Origin: Afipia sp. Root123D2 | Lineage (GTDB): Bacteria; Pseudomonadota; Alphaproteobacteria; Rhizobiales; Xanthobacteraceae | Direction: 5' to 3' | Length of the DNA stretch: 64,000 nt | NCBI RefSeq assembly: GCF_001425835.1 | Contig: NZ_LMDP01000001.1 | Span: forward strand, 497,476 to 561,475 | Shown: positions 26,017 through 33,850 of the stretch, in pieces | Numbering within the stretch: position 1 is the first letter of the stretch | Layout: every line of letters begins with the position of its first letter | The notes under the pieces: generated by a model | Told to the model about the DNA's origin: nothing | Databases searched by the model: none | The model's input: the letters and a program-made list of their open reading frames with translations, nothing else | Position numbers and translations under genes: made by a program

Positions 26017-26256
26017 TCACCCTCCTAGCCAGACCGAACTGCCAAGCTCGGACTCGGATGTATCGGCTTTGACAGCCTCGCTCCGGGTATCAGCGGGTTG
26101 GCTGTTTTCCAGACGTTGCTCTGCAGCGTTCACCAATTTGCGGAGATCTTCGATCTCGCGAAGTCGCCGTCTTAAATCCGAGTACGGTCCGAATATGAAA
26201 TCTGTGCAGAGGGATGTATTGCGATGATTTGTCAGTAATTGAGTTTGTCTATGCAT
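26017..26256 (-). CDS. Small hypothetical protein with LxxRLxEIxxLRxLVNAAE motif
   Basis: 79 residues, not recognised as a named family. A very good ribosome site, GGAGG, stands five bases before the ATG at 26256, which argues for real translation. The middle, DLRRRLREIEDLRKLVNAAE, should be a basic amphipathic helix or short coiled coil; the tail is acidic and Ser-rich. The same helix occurs in the unannotated small gene at 26619-26789, so the two are paralogs. Confidence 0.6.
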   Translation of the reverse strand: MHRQTQLLTNHRNTSLCTDFIFGPYSDLRRRLREIEDLRKLVNAAEQRLENSQPADTRSEAVKADTSESELGSSVWLGG

Positions 26257-26581
26257 TTCGCCCTCCAGAAAAAGAGGCGAAGGTCAGGTTAGCAAGACCG
26301 ATGGCTATTCGCTATTTACTCAAACGAGTTACGATTTGCGTCGCATGCTGCGGCAATGATTTTGGAGACCGGTTGTCGCTCGCAAAGCCATGTCGCTGAC
26401 TGCTTTTGCAGCGTCGGCGTTCGCGTGATGTTATCCGCCGACGCTGGCGATGGATTTAGAAGCAGGTCGTATTCCCCGCCACGCCGGCCTGCAGGCAAGC
26501 AGCCGAACTCGAGCGCATGACGGCACATCCGCTGTCACTGCCGCGGATCGAAGCCCGCACGAATGACGTCCGGTGCCTGCA
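26257..26581. other. Intergenic stretch, no gene seen
   Basis: Between the two small paralogs there are about 325 bases in which I see no convincing coding frame. Short frames on both strands here lack ribosome sites and recognisable composition. It may hold the promoter of the gene at 26256. Confidence 0.4.
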
Positions 26582-26613
26582 CCGCCCCTACCTCGAATGG
26601 AGTAGGGGGGCGG
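26582..26613 (-). terminator. Stem-loop after the 56-residue gene
   Basis: CCGCCCCTAC at 26582-26591 can pair with GTAGGGGGGCGG at 26602-26613 (two-base bulge). Read leftward, it comes six bases after the TAA of the small gene at 26619; read rightward it is followed by CTCTTTT, so it could work in either direction. Confidence 0.5.
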
Positions 26614-26618
26614 CTCTT

Positions 26619-26789
26619 TTATCGGAGGAGATTGCGCTGCTGCGCCCGTCGTTCGGCCGCGTTAACCAAGTCGCGGAGCCGGGCAATTTCCATAAGCCGC
26701 TGTCGAAGGCTCTTGTGACTCCGAAAATTACTTCTCGAACCGGCGTTTTGACGTCGTTTATTGGAGAAACTGCGTGCTGAAATCGTCAT
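26619..26789 (-). CDS. Small hypothetical protein, shorter paralog of the one at 26017
   Basis: 56 residues, below common gene-calling cut-offs. The ATG is at 26787-26789 and the TAA at 26619-26621. The second half reads SLRQRLMEIARLRDLVNAAE, matching the helix of the protein at 26017-26256 at most positions (SxLRxRLxEIxxLRxLVNAAExR). The N-terminal half is Ser/Arg-rich. There is no clear ribosome site, so the start is uncertain. The conserved motif, same orientation and following stem-loop support a real gene. Confidence 0.45.
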   Translation of the reverse strand: MTISARSFSNKRRQNAGSRSNFRSHKSLRQRLMEIARLRDLVNAAERRAQQRNLLR

Positions 26790-26993
26790 GGGAAGCCCAA
26801 AATGGTTTAGCCCGCAGTATGCTGTGGTCCAGCGTATCCCGAAACACCCATGTGGGTGAAGGATTCCAGGACCTGCAGACCTCCAGCGTCATTTCAGTGT
26901 CATTTGTGCCTAAATCGTGGGCAAGATTTCTCGCCCTTTTTCCGCGAACGGTGGTAAAGCCCCGTCAGCCCGGATGCCATCACAGGACACTTA

Positions 26994-27200
26994 ATGATGC
27001 ACGCCTTTTCAAAGGACGACGATGTTCGTCATCATGCTCAGGGCCCGCAGGGCCGCACCGAACTCAGCGAATCCAACATCTACACCGTGGTGGCGCGGAT
27101 GCCGGTCGAATCCGATGGCCGGTTGCGCTACCGGATCCGCAGCAAGACCGAAAACGTCGAACGCGTGGTGACGGAAGACCAGCTGAGCCGCCCGCTATAA
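26994..27200 (+). CDS. Small conserved hypothetical protein
   Basis: 68 residues. The C-terminal two thirds, SNIYTVVARMPVESDGRLRY then RIRSKTENVERVVTEDQLSR, look like a compact beta-rich unit; I recall closely similar short proteins across Bradyrhizobiaceae, without assigned function. AGGA lies about eight bases before the ATG, and a second ATG follows immediately. A GC-rich hairpin, GGGCGGCC/GGCCGCCC at 27252-27269, lies after the stop. Confidence 0.65.
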   Translation: MMHAFSKDDDVRHHAQGPQGRTELSESNIYTVVARMPVESDGRLRYRIRSKTENVERVVTEDQLSRPL

Positions 27201-27406
27201 GCGGCAATCCGCCAGCCAGGTCAGCGAACAGCAGCAAAATGATGCGGGTGAGGGCGGCCGGGGCCGCCCCGCGCTCATGATTGAACACAATTGATGTGTT
27301 GCTTTCGTTTGGCCGCATGTTAAAGACGCATATTCGATTGTCGGCATTGCATTTGTTAAGCGCCTCCTCGGCCCCCTTTCCAAAGACATCGCAGAAGTTG
27401 GATAGG

Positions 27407-27442
27407 TTCCGCGCGACGTCGCGCGGAAAAGCGCATGTGCGC
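27407..27442 (+). promoter_or_regulatory. Tandem GC hairpins in the cold-shock gene leader
   Basis: Two adjacent inverted repeats precede the ribosome site of the cold-shock gene. The first is a perfect 22-base palindrome (half-site TTCCGCGCGAC at 27407-27417, its complement at 27418-27428). The second is GCGCA-TG-TGCGC at 27431-27442. The ribosome site GGAG begins five bases later. The leader from the preceding gene is about 250 bases, and long structured leaders that sense temperature are known for csp genes; that function here is inferred. Confidence 0.5.
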
Positions 27443-27459
27443 GTATGGAGAACAGACAA

Positions 27460-27669
27460 GTGGCAACTGGTACAGTGAAGTGGTTTAACGGCCAAAAGGG
27501 TTTCGGTTTTATCGAGTCGAGCGAAGGCGGCAGCGATGTGTTCGTTCACATCAGCGCTGTTGAGCGCGCAGGCCTGACCGGCCTCGCCGAAGGGCAGAAG
27601 GTTTCGTTCGAAGCCAAGAAAGACCCGGTGCGCGGCAAGGTCAGCGCGGAAAATCTTTCGCTGCTCTGA
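27460..27669 (+). CDS. Cold-shock protein (CspA family)
   Basis: 69 residues starting at GTG 27460, so the protein begins [10 protein letters not shown] as most CspA proteins do. The choice is supported by GGAG nine bases upstream; an in-frame ATG at 27445 would add five residues and has no ribosome site. The RNA-binding motifs RNP1 (KGFGFI) and RNP2 (VFVHIS) are intact. It is a single-stranded nucleic-acid chaperone acting in the cytoplasm. Leader hairpins lie upstream and a structured region and terminator downstream. Confidence 0.95.
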   Translation: MATGTVKWFNGQKGFGFIESSEGGSDVFVHISAVERAGLTGLAEGQKVSFEAKKDPVRGKVSAENLSLL

Positions 27670-27684
27670 AGATAAAGGACTGAC

Positions 27685-27760
27685 GCCGGTTCGCGGATGT
27701 ACCGGACCGGCTCGTCCGCTCTTGCGAGCGTTTCGCCTGTTTCACGGATGTACTGAAACA
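27685..27760 (+). other. Two hairpins with an identical loop sequence, 3' of the cold-shock gene
   Basis: The segment after the cold-shock stop folds into successive hairpins. In the first, GCCGGT (27685-27690) pairs with ACCGGC (27706-27711). In the second, TGTTTCA (27738-27744) pairs with TGAAACA (27754-27760). Both present CGGATGTAC in the loop (27694-27702 and 27745-27753) although the stems differ. A smaller CGCTC/GAGCG stem lies between them. It may be a 3' UTR element or a small RNA. Confidence 0.4.
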
Positions 27761-27828
27761 TCGGCGCGCTCTTAAGAGCTGTTCAATCGTCACCGCCGGC
27801 ATTGCCGGCGAGGATCGGCTGGATACCC

Positions 27829-27854
27829 AAGGCCCCGGATCGCTCCGGGGCCTT
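27829..27854 (+). terminator. Intrinsic terminator
   Basis: AAGGCCCCGGA and TCCGGGGCCTT form a perfect 11-base-pair stem with a TCGC loop, followed by TTGTGTTG. It lies between the cold-shock gene and the convergent hydrolase gene whose stop is 12 bases away. It can serve both, with the better U-tract on the rightward strand. Confidence 0.8.
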
Positions 27855-27865
27855 TTGTGTTGCGC

Positions 27866-28741
27866 TTAGAGATAGCGGCGCATGAACTGGCCGGCCTGTG
27901 CCAGCGCGCGTCGCCCCGGTTCGAGATGCGCATTCCACAGCGCCCACGCGTGGATCATCTCCGGCCAGACCTCCAGCGTCACCGGCACGTCGGCCGCGCC
28001 GAGCACGCGGGCAAGGCGTGTCGCATCGTCGAGCAGGGTTTCGTGCGAGCCGACCTGGATCAGTGTCGGCACGAAGCCGCGCACGTCCGCGACCAGCGGC
28101 GAGATGCGCGGATCGTCGCGCGCGATGCCGGCCGGCACATAGGCCGCAGCCAGTTCTTCGAGATAGGGTTTGTGGATCAGCGGATCGACGCTGTCCTCGG
28201 TGGCGAGCGACGCGCCCGACATCGTGAGATCGGTCCACGGCGACACCAGCCACGCGCAGGCCGGGCGCTCGCCTTGCGCGCGCAGCGCGTTGACCAGCAC
28301 GCAGGTGAGATTGCCGCCCGCGCTGTCGCCGCCCACGGCGATCCGGTCCGGCGCATAGCCCTGCGCGCGCAGGAAGCGCCATGCCGCGGTCGCATCGTCG
28401 AACGCGGCCGGAAACGGATCCTCCGGCGCGAGGCGATAACCGACCGCCAGCGTGCGCACGCCGGCCGCGCGTCCGGCTTCCGTCACCATGCGGCGGTGGC
28501 TCGCGATCGATCCCGAACAATAGCCGCCGCCGTGGAAGAACATCAGCACGCGCTCAGCATCACTGCCGGGCGCCAGCGACCATTCGCCAGCGATGCCGCC
28601 GAGGTCGGCGGCCGTCAGCGTGATGTCGTCCGCCACCGGCCACACCGCGCCGACTTCGTCGAGCCGCGCGCGCCGTTCGGCCCAGCCGACAGGGCGCGGC
28701 TTCGATGTCAGAAGCTTCCGGACGGCGTCGATCTCGGACAT
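27866..28741 (-). CDS. Alpha/beta hydrolase of the hormone-sensitive lipase (GDSAG esterase) family
   Basis: 291 residues. FFHGGGYCSGS near residue 69 is the oxyanion-hole motif, and GGDSAGGNL places the nucleophile at Ser140. PLVADVRGFVPTLIQVGSHE and the late HAWALW region are where the acidic residue and histidine of the triad are expected. Members hydrolyse short acyl esters or aromatic esters in the cytoplasm. The gene is monocistronic in appearance, with a terminator after it. Its physiological substrate is unknown. Confidence 0.9.
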   Translation of the reverse strand: MSEIDAVRKLLTSKPRPVGWAERRARLDEVGAVWPVADDITLTAADLGGIAGEWSLAPGSDAERVLMFFHGGGYCSGSIASHRRMVTEAGRAAGVRTLAVGYRLAPEDPFPAAFDDATAAWRFLRAQGYAPDRIAVGGDSAGGNLTCVLVNALRAQGERPACAWLVSPWTDLTMSGASLATEDSVDPLIHKPYLEELAAAYVPAGIARDDPRISPLVADVRGFVPTLIQVGSHETLLDDATRLARVLGAADVPVTLEVWPEMIHAWALWNAHLEPGRRALAQAGQFMRRYL

Positions 28742-29109
28742 GGCGCATTCCCCGGTGTGTGATCGGGAGCGCAGTCTAGAGGGCGGAGGGCGCGGACGGA
28801 AAGAGCGTTCCAGGTGCGAGCAGCCATCAGTTCGGCGTCTCGAACCAAGAGGCGGTGGCTACCAGGTAGCTGAATAGGGTTTCTCTTCGTCATGGCCGGA
28901 ATAAATCCGGCCATGACGCGCTGATGGGAGTGTCTTAATTTCACCGGCCATTCCGTCGGACTTCAGGAGAATGAATCCGCGAGCCGGACCTTCCGCTCCG
29001 CTTGCGGCGGCCGGGCGGCATCCCCATCTGGCGAGAACCGGCGCGGCGACACCGCCGCGCTCCCGCCGATCCACACGGTTTTCCCAACCGCCGTCCCAGA
29101 GGTTCTCCC
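28742..29109. other. Intergenic region with one palindromic repeat
   Basis: A 368-base gap between the divergent hydrolase and DUF1993-type genes. The only notable content is the palindrome at 28888-28918. No convincing coding frame is seen. Confidence 0.4.
28888..28918. repeat. GC-rich palindromic repeat element
   Basis: A perfect 13-base-pair inverted repeat, CGTCATGGCCGGA and TCCGGCCATGACG, around ATAAA. It resembles the two elements at 29696 and 32999 in the GTCATGxCCGGx pattern. Such dispersed intergenic palindromes are common in Bradyrhizobium-group genomes. Confidence 0.65.
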
Positions 29110-29631
29110 ATGTCGCTTTCGATCTATGACGTCGCCATCACGCCGCTGCTCGCCGGGCTCACAACATTGTCGACCTATCTCGACAAGGCCGAGGCTTATG
29201 CGACGGACAACAAGTTCGATCCATCGGTGCTGGTGAATGCGCGGCTCGCGCCGGACATGCTGCCGCTGGCGGGCCAGGTGCAGCGCGCGAGCGACAGCGC
29301 CAAGGCCGCGGTCGGGCGGCTGACAGGCCTTGAGGTGCCATCCTATGCCGACACCGAGACGACGCTGCCGGAATTGAAGGAGCGTGTTGCGAAAACCATC
29401 GCGCTTCTGCAGTCGGTGCCGAAGGAAAAATTCGACGGCGGCGAGAGCCGGCCGGTCGAATTAAAATTCGGCGCGCATGCGAAAACGTTTCGCGGCGATC
29501 AATACGCGCTCGGCTTCCTGCTGCCGAACTTCCTGTTTCACGTCACCACTGCCCACGCCATCCTGCGCCACAACGGCATGAAGATCGGCAAGATCGATTA
29601 TTTGCGGAGCTTTACCGGCGCGGCGGGGTAG
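29110..29631 (+). CDS. DUF1993 family protein
   Basis: 173 residues from the ATG at 29110. It starts MSLSIYDVAITPLLAGLTTL and contains NARLAPDMLPLAGQVQRASD and FLLPNFLFHVTTAHAILRHNG, patterns I associate with the DUF1993 (DinB-like four-helix) family. The histidines in FHVTTAHAILRH are placed where DinB-like proteins bind metal. Function unknown. The region before the ATG is GC-rich and lacks a clear ribosome site apart from CAGAGG about nine bases upstream. Confidence 0.8.
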   Translation: MSLSIYDVAITPLLAGLTTLSTYLDKAEAYATDNKFDPSVLVNARLAPDMLPLAGQVQRASDSAKAAVGRLTGLEVPSYADTETTLPELKERVAKTIALLQSVPKEKFDGGESRPVELKFGAHAKTFRGDQYALGFLLPNFLFHVTTAHAILRHNGMKIGKIDYLRSFTGAAG

Positions 29632-29695
29632 CGGAGCGTGCTGCGGCACGAACAGTGCGAGCCTCGCGATAAGAAACAGCAAAAACGATATTGTC

Positions 29696-29718
29696 ATGCC
29701 CGGCCTTGTGCCGGGCAT
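29696..29718. repeat. Dispersed palindromic repeat, copy 2
   Basis: ATGCCCGGC and GCCGGGCAT, nine base pairs, enclose CTTGT. The similarity to the copy at 32999 extends rightward through CATCTCGxTGAG and GGGATCACC for about 75 bases, so this is part of a longer repeated element. Confidence 0.7.
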
Positions 29719-29826
29719 CTCGTTGAGGTGGGCACAGTGCCTTCCTCATCGGGATCACCAGGACATAGGCGAGCGAAGCGATGCCGTTCTTCGAACGGCT
29801 ATGCCCGGTGATGATATCGCGGAAAA

Positions 29827-29857
29827 CAAAAGCCCCGAAGGCGATCCGGGGCTTTTG
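29827..29857. terminator. Bidirectional intrinsic terminator
   Basis: CAAAAGCCCCG and CGGGGCTTTTG form a perfect 11-base-pair stem with a nine-base loop; the arms provide a T run in both directions. It lies between the rightward DUF1993-type gene and the end of the leftward gene at 29889. Confidence 0.82.
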
Positions 29858-29888
29858 TCTGCATGAATGTAGTTCCGCGTAAGTCACG

Positions 29889-30218
29889 TCAAAGAAACTT
29901 CGCGTCGTCTCCGATGAGGCGATCGCGCATGTTCTGCGGGACGGGAAAACCGAATCCTTTCCAGTCCTCCCATGTGAGGTGGCCGGCTTTGCCTTCATCG
30001 CTGGCGTAAAGCTCGACGCCGATCTTCTGCATGGCGCTGAACAAGGCCTGCACGGCATCTTGTCCAGCCGCGTAACTCTCCCAGGGTGCATCCGGCCAGT
30101 CGACGATGTAGCGGCACGTCCATTCGCCGTTGTCCCGCGTCGGCTGAAAAAGATCGATGCGGACATCAGTCACTCCGGAAGGATCGGTCATCTTCAAGGT
30201 GCGAGAGGCAATGATCAT
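29889..30218 (-). CDS. DUF6968-like small protein
   Basis: 109 residues from ATG 30216-30218, so that the protein begins MIIASRTLKMTDPSG, where I recall relatives starting. The region EWTCRYIVDWPDAPWESYAA, DAVQALFSAMQKIGVELYAS and GFGFPVPQNMRDRL resembles DUF6968 proteins, which are cytoplasmic and of unknown role. The frame stays open 48 codons farther upstream, but that part looks unlike the family. No strong ribosome site is seen for either start. Confidence 0.65.
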   Translation of the reverse strand: MIIASRTLKMTDPSGVTDVRIDLFQPTRDNGEWTCRYIVDWPDAPWESYAAGQDAVQALFSAMQKIGVELYASDEGKAGHLTWEDWKGFGFPVPQNMRDRLIGDDAKFL

Positions 30219-30559
30219 CTGGGGGCTCGCGATCAGTAGTTGAGAGGTGGAATTGGTTGGCCGCGTTAACATGCAACGAAACGTACCATTGCTTGGGCGT
30301 AACAGGTTGAAAGTCCGACCATCTTGCAGTGAAAAATGTCGCTCTCGTATTGAAGATTGCAAGCGGCGCTATGCGCGGCCGCGATGTTGGCACGGTGACG
30401 CCGGATTCCCGGCACAGAGTCCCCGCGGTGTCGTCATGCGCCTGCCATTGTCGGCCCACGGCAGGAACGCTTTCCAATGCTTAATGTTTGCCTTCCTCAT
30501 GCCACGCGCGGCGTCGCGCGCGAACGGCGCGAATGAAGTTTCATCAGCAAGGGGGCGTG
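30219..30559. other. Intergenic region, no gene seen
   Basis: About 340 bases between the divergent genes at 29889 and 30560. It presumably contains both promoters; no distinct motif could be identified. Confidence 0.35.
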
Positions 30560-31576
30560 ATGCATCCAGTACTCGCCGATATCGTCCAGTGTCCGAAATG
30601 CCAGAGCGCGGTGATCACGCCCGACGATCCGTTCGACGGGCAGGCGCTGTTCTGCACCAATCCGGATTGCACGTATGCCCGCACCGGTTTCCCGATGGTG
30701 GCGAACGCGCCGGTGCTGATCGATTTTGAGCAGTCGGTGGTGTCGCGCGGCGCGGTGGCCGATCTCGGCCATGTCGCCGAACGGCGACGCGCCGACAACA
30801 CGCTCGCGCGGTGGCTCTACAATTTCCTCACCCGCTCGCCGGGGCCGACCGCCGCCAATGCGCGGACGTTTCTCGCCGAGGTGAAGAAGCTGTCGAACGA
30901 TCCGGTGGTGCTGGTGGTCGGCGGCGGCAGCATCGGCTTTGGCGCGGAAGCGCTCTACAATGACCCCGACGTCACCGTGATCGGCTCCGACATCTATCGC
31001 AACGGCAACACCGATCTCGTCGCCGACGGCCATCGGATTCCGCTGGCCGACAAATCGGTTCATGGCGTCTGGATCCAGGCCGTGCTCGAGCATGTGCTGG
31101 AGCCGCATCGCGTGGCGCGGGAAATCCATCGCGTGCTGGCGGAGCGCGGCCTCGTCTATGCCGAGACCCCGTTCATGCAACAGGTCCACGAGGGCGCCCA
31201 TGATTTCTCGCGCTTTACCGCCAGCGGCCATCGCTGGCTATTTCGCGGCTTCGACCAGATCGATGCCGGCGTCACGCGCGGGCCGGGCACGGTGATGATC
31301 TGGTCGATCCGCCATCTGGTCCGCGCCATCTTCCGCAGCAACAAGGCAGGCACCGCGGCGGCGATGGCGTTTTTCTGGCTGCGTTATCTCGATTATCTCG
31401 CGGACGGCCGCTATGTCGCGGACAGCGCCAGCGGCGTGTTTTTTCTCGGCCGCAGGTCGCGCCGCGCCGTCGGCCACGGCGACATCATCGCTTATTACGA
31501 GAATCTCGGGCAGCCGGTGGAGGCGGATCGCGCTTCGCACCATGGCGGCGCGCTGTCGCCGCAGCATTCGCGCTAG
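30560..31576 (+). CDS. Zinc-ribbon/Trm112-like head fused to a class I methyltransferase
   Basis: 338 residues from ATG 30560, preceded by AAGGGGG. Residues 8-45 contain IVQCPKCQSAVITP and CTNPDCTYARTGFPMVAN, a Trm112-like zinc ribbon. After a linker, VLVVGGGSIGFGAEALY is motif I, VIGSDIYRN the acidic motif, and WIQAVLEHVLEPHRVAREIH the post-motif typical of the Methyltransf_11 group. ETPFMQQVHEGAHDFSRFT is common in methyltransferases of glycan loci. The substrate is unknown. It is not in an obvious operon. Confidence 0.82.
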   Translation: MHPVLADIVQCPKCQSAVITPDDPFDGQALFCTNPDCTYARTGFPMVANAPVLIDFEQSVVSRGAVADLGHVAERRRADNTLARWLYNFLTRSPGPTAANARTFLAEVKKLSNDPVVLVVGGGSIGFGAEALYNDPDVTVIGSDIYRNGNTDLVADGHRIPLADKSVHGVWIQAVLEHVLEPHRVAREIHRVLAERGLVYAETPFMQQVHEGAHDFSRFTASGHRWLFRGFDQIDAGVTRGPGTVMIWSIRHLVRAIFRSNKAGTAAAMAFFWLRYLDYLADGRYVADSASGVFFLGRRSRRAVGHGDIIAYYENLGQPVEADRASHHGGALSPQHSR

Positions 31577-31671
31577 AAAGGGGATTGGTTTCGGCGGTCA
31601 AGTTTGGCAAAACTCCTTGCGCGAGGCCTGCCGGTCTCTGACAAGAAACGCACAACGACAAGGAGACCGTG

Positions 31672-32976
31672 ATGTCCGCCAAGCCATCCTCCCGCGACCG
31701 CGTCGAAGACGCTCTCAAGCGCATCAGCGATCCCGCGGGTGAGGGCAGCCGCTCGTGCCTTTCGGTTTATGCCGACGCCGCGCGCCAGGCCGCCGATGAG
31801 GCTGATGCCCGCGCCAAGGCCGGTAAAAGCCTCGGCCCGATGGACGGCGTGGTCGTCACCATCAAGGATCTGTTTGACGTCAAGGGCGAGGTGACCCGCG
31901 CTGGCTCGAAGGTTCTGGCGTCGCGCGGCAAGCCGGCAACGTCCGATGCCGCCATCGTCACGCGCCTGCGCGAGGCCGGCGCCATCATCGTCGCCAAAAC
32001 CAACATGACCGAGTTTGCCTATTCCGGTCTCGGCGCCAATCCGCATTTCGGCACGCCGGGCAATCCGGCCGACCGCAAGCGCGCGCCCGGCGGCTCGTCG
32101 TCAGGTGCGGCGGTGGCTGTGGCCGACGGCATCGGCGAGATCGCCATCGGCACCGACACCGGCGGCTCGACGCGGATTCCCGCCGCACTGTGCGGCATCG
32201 TCGGCTTCAAGCCGACCGTGAAGCGCGTGCCGCGCACGGGCGCGTTTCCCTTGTCCTATACGTTCGATTCGATCGGGCCGATTGCCCGCAACGTCGCCGC
32301 CTGCGAACTGGCCGACGCGGTGATGGCCGGTGAAAACACCGCGCCGCAATCGCCGATTGCGTTGAACGAGGTGAGGGTCGGCCTGGTCCAGGGCTATCTG
32401 CTCGAGGGCATGGACGACATCGTCGGCACTGCGTTTCCGAAAGCGGTGGAGAAGCTGCAATCGAAGTGGAAATCCGCTGAAGAACTGACGCTGGCGCCGC
32501 TCGACATCATGCACGAGGTCAACCATCGCGGAGGTATCGCGCCGCCGGAAGCCTACTCGGTCCATCGCGATCTGCTCAAGGACGCGGGTGAGGGCGTCGA
32601 TCCCAACGTGCGGCTGCGTCTTTTGCGGTCGGAGAACGTCAATGCCACCGACTATATCCAGAACCTGCGCGACCGCGAGCGCGCCGTCGCGGCGATGGAT
32701 GCGCTGTTCGATAAGTTCGACGTGCTGGCGATGCCGACCACCCCGATCGTCGCGCCGACGCTCGACGAAATCGCGACGGTGGAGACTTTCAATTCGAAGA
32801 ACATGCGGATGCTGCGCAACACGTCGATCTGGAATTTCTTCGATGTTTGCGGCATTTCACTGCCGATCAAACTCGGCAACCAGCTGCCTGTCGGCCTGAT
32901 GCTGATCGGCCGCCACGGCAACGACCGCAACTTGCTGCGGATCGCGAAGTCGGTTGAGCAGGCGCTGGCGGGGTAG
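31672..32976 (+). CDS. Amidase (amidase signature family)
   Basis: 434 residues from ATG 31672, seven bases after AAGGAG; a GTG one codon earlier is possible. The Ser-cisSer-Lys triad is predicted at Lys65 (VTIKDLFDV), Ser142 (GGSSSGAAVAVADG) and Ser166 (TDTGGSTRIPAALCG). The spacings match the family. It hydrolyses an amide bond; candidates include aryl or aliphatic amides. Since no gatB or gatC lies nearby, a role in tRNA amidation is unlikely. Cytoplasmic, with no signal peptide. Confidence 0.9.
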   Translation: MSAKPSSRDRVEDALKRISDPAGEGSRSCLSVYADAARQAADEADARAKAGKSLGPMDGVVVTIKDLFDVKGEVTRAGSKVLASRGKPATSDAAIVTRLREAGAIIVAKTNMTEFAYSGLGANPHFGTPGNPADRKRAPGGSSSGAAVAVADGIGEIAIGTDTGGSTRIPAALCGIVGFKPTVKRVPRTGAFPLSYTFDSIGPIARNVAACELADAVMAGENTAPQSPIALNEVRVGLVQGYLLEGMDDIVGTAFPKAVEKLQSKWKSAEELTLAPLDIMHEVNHRGGIAPPEAYSVHRDLLKDAGEGVDPNVRLRLLRSENVNATDYIQNLRDRERAVAAMDALFDKFDVLAMPTTPIVAPTLDEIATVETFNSKNMRMLRNTSIWNFFDVCGISLPIKLGNQLPVGLMLIGRHGNDRNLLRIAKSVEQALAG

Positions 32977-32998
32977 GGCAGCCGTTCTCAACGCTGTC

Positions 32999-33021
32999 AT
33001 GCCCGGCCCTGTGCCGGGCAT
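32999..33021. repeat. Dispersed palindromic repeat, copy 3
   Basis: ATGCCCGGC and GCCGGGCAT around CCTGT, with flanks matching the element at 29696 (TGTCATG on the left; CATCTCGCTGAGG and GGGATCACCGGGACA on the right). It lies between convergent genes. Confidence 0.7.
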
Positions 33022-33105
33022 CTCGCTGAGGGACGCACCGTGTTCGCCTAAGCGGGATCACCGGGACAAGCTCGGTGAGGGCAGTTTTCGACGAGTCGCG
33101 CTTTC

Positions 33106-33804
33106 TTACCTCGCGATCGACACTTTCAGGGTGCCGACGCCATCGATGCCGCATTCGATGTTATCGCCGGGCTGCAGCGCCGCGACGCCGGCCGGCGTGC
33201 CGGTCATGATGATGTCGCCGGCGCCGAGCGAGACCTGAAGTGAGAGCTTGGAAATGATCTCGGCGACGTTCCAGATCATCTCGGAGAGGTCACCTTTCTG
33301 CTTCTCGGTGCCGTTGACCGACAGCCAGATTTTTCCCTTGGCGGGATGGCCGATTTCGGAAGCCGGACGCAGCGCGCCGCACGGCGCCGACTGGTCGAAC
33401 GATTTGCCGATTTCCCAGGGCTGCTCCTTCTTGCGCGAGGCCATCTGCAAATCGCGGCGGGTGAGGTCGATGCCGACGCCGTAGCCGTACACGCAATCCA
33501 GCGCGCGGTCGGTGGCGATGTTCGCGCCGCCGGATTTCAGCGCGACGACCATTTCGACCTCGTGCTGGAAGTCCTTGGTCAGCGACGGGTAGGGGATAAT
33601 GGTGCCTTCACCGGCAATCATGTCGGCGTGCTTGGCGAAGAAGAACGGCGGCTGGCGCTCGTCGTTGCCGAGTTCGCGGATGTGCTCGAGATAGTTGCGC
33701 CCCACGCACCAGATCCGCCGGACCGGAAAGGCTTTCGCTTCACCGGCGACGGGAAGCGATGGCTGGACGAGTGCGGGAATGACAAAGGATGCGGTGGCGC
33801 TCAT
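33106..33804 (-). CDS. Fumarylacetoacetate hydrolase family protein
   Basis: 232 residues from ATG 33802-33804. RRIWCVGRNYLEHIRE opens the FAH fold, KDFQHEVEMVVAL carries the metal-binding acidic residues, YGVGIDLTRRDLQ the conserved aspartate, and GDIIMTGTPAGVAALQPGD the C-terminal signature. Family members cleave or decarboxylate 2-oxo or acylpyruvate compounds in aromatic catabolism. It is the last gene of a leftward run galE, ABC exporter, this gene (46-base gap). The frame continues upstream into the exporter gene, but that part is out of context. Confidence 0.9.
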   Translation of the reverse strand: MSATASFVIPALVQPSLPVAGEAKAFPVRRIWCVGRNYLEHIRELGNDERQPPFFFAKHADMIAGEGTIIPYPSLTKDFQHEVEMVVALKSGGANIATDRALDCVYGYGVGIDLTRRDLQMASRKKEQPWEIGKSFDQSAPCGALRPASEIGHPAKGKIWLSVNGTEKQKGDLSEMIWNVAEIISKLSLQVSLGAGDIIMTGTPAGVAALQPGDNIECGIDGVGTLKVSIAR

Positions 33805-33850
33805 GGGTGATTCCGGATTGTGGGGAGGAACGAAGGAAGGATGCGCGATC

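Noticed and set aside
26517-26780. 87-codon rightward frame opposite the 56-residue small gene
   Set aside because: No ribosome site; the opposite strand carries the motif shared with a neighbouring gene.
31672-32976. GatA subunit of tRNA amidotransferase
   Set aside because: The amidase motifs fit, but gatB and gatC are not adjacent and the surrounding genes point to a general amidase.
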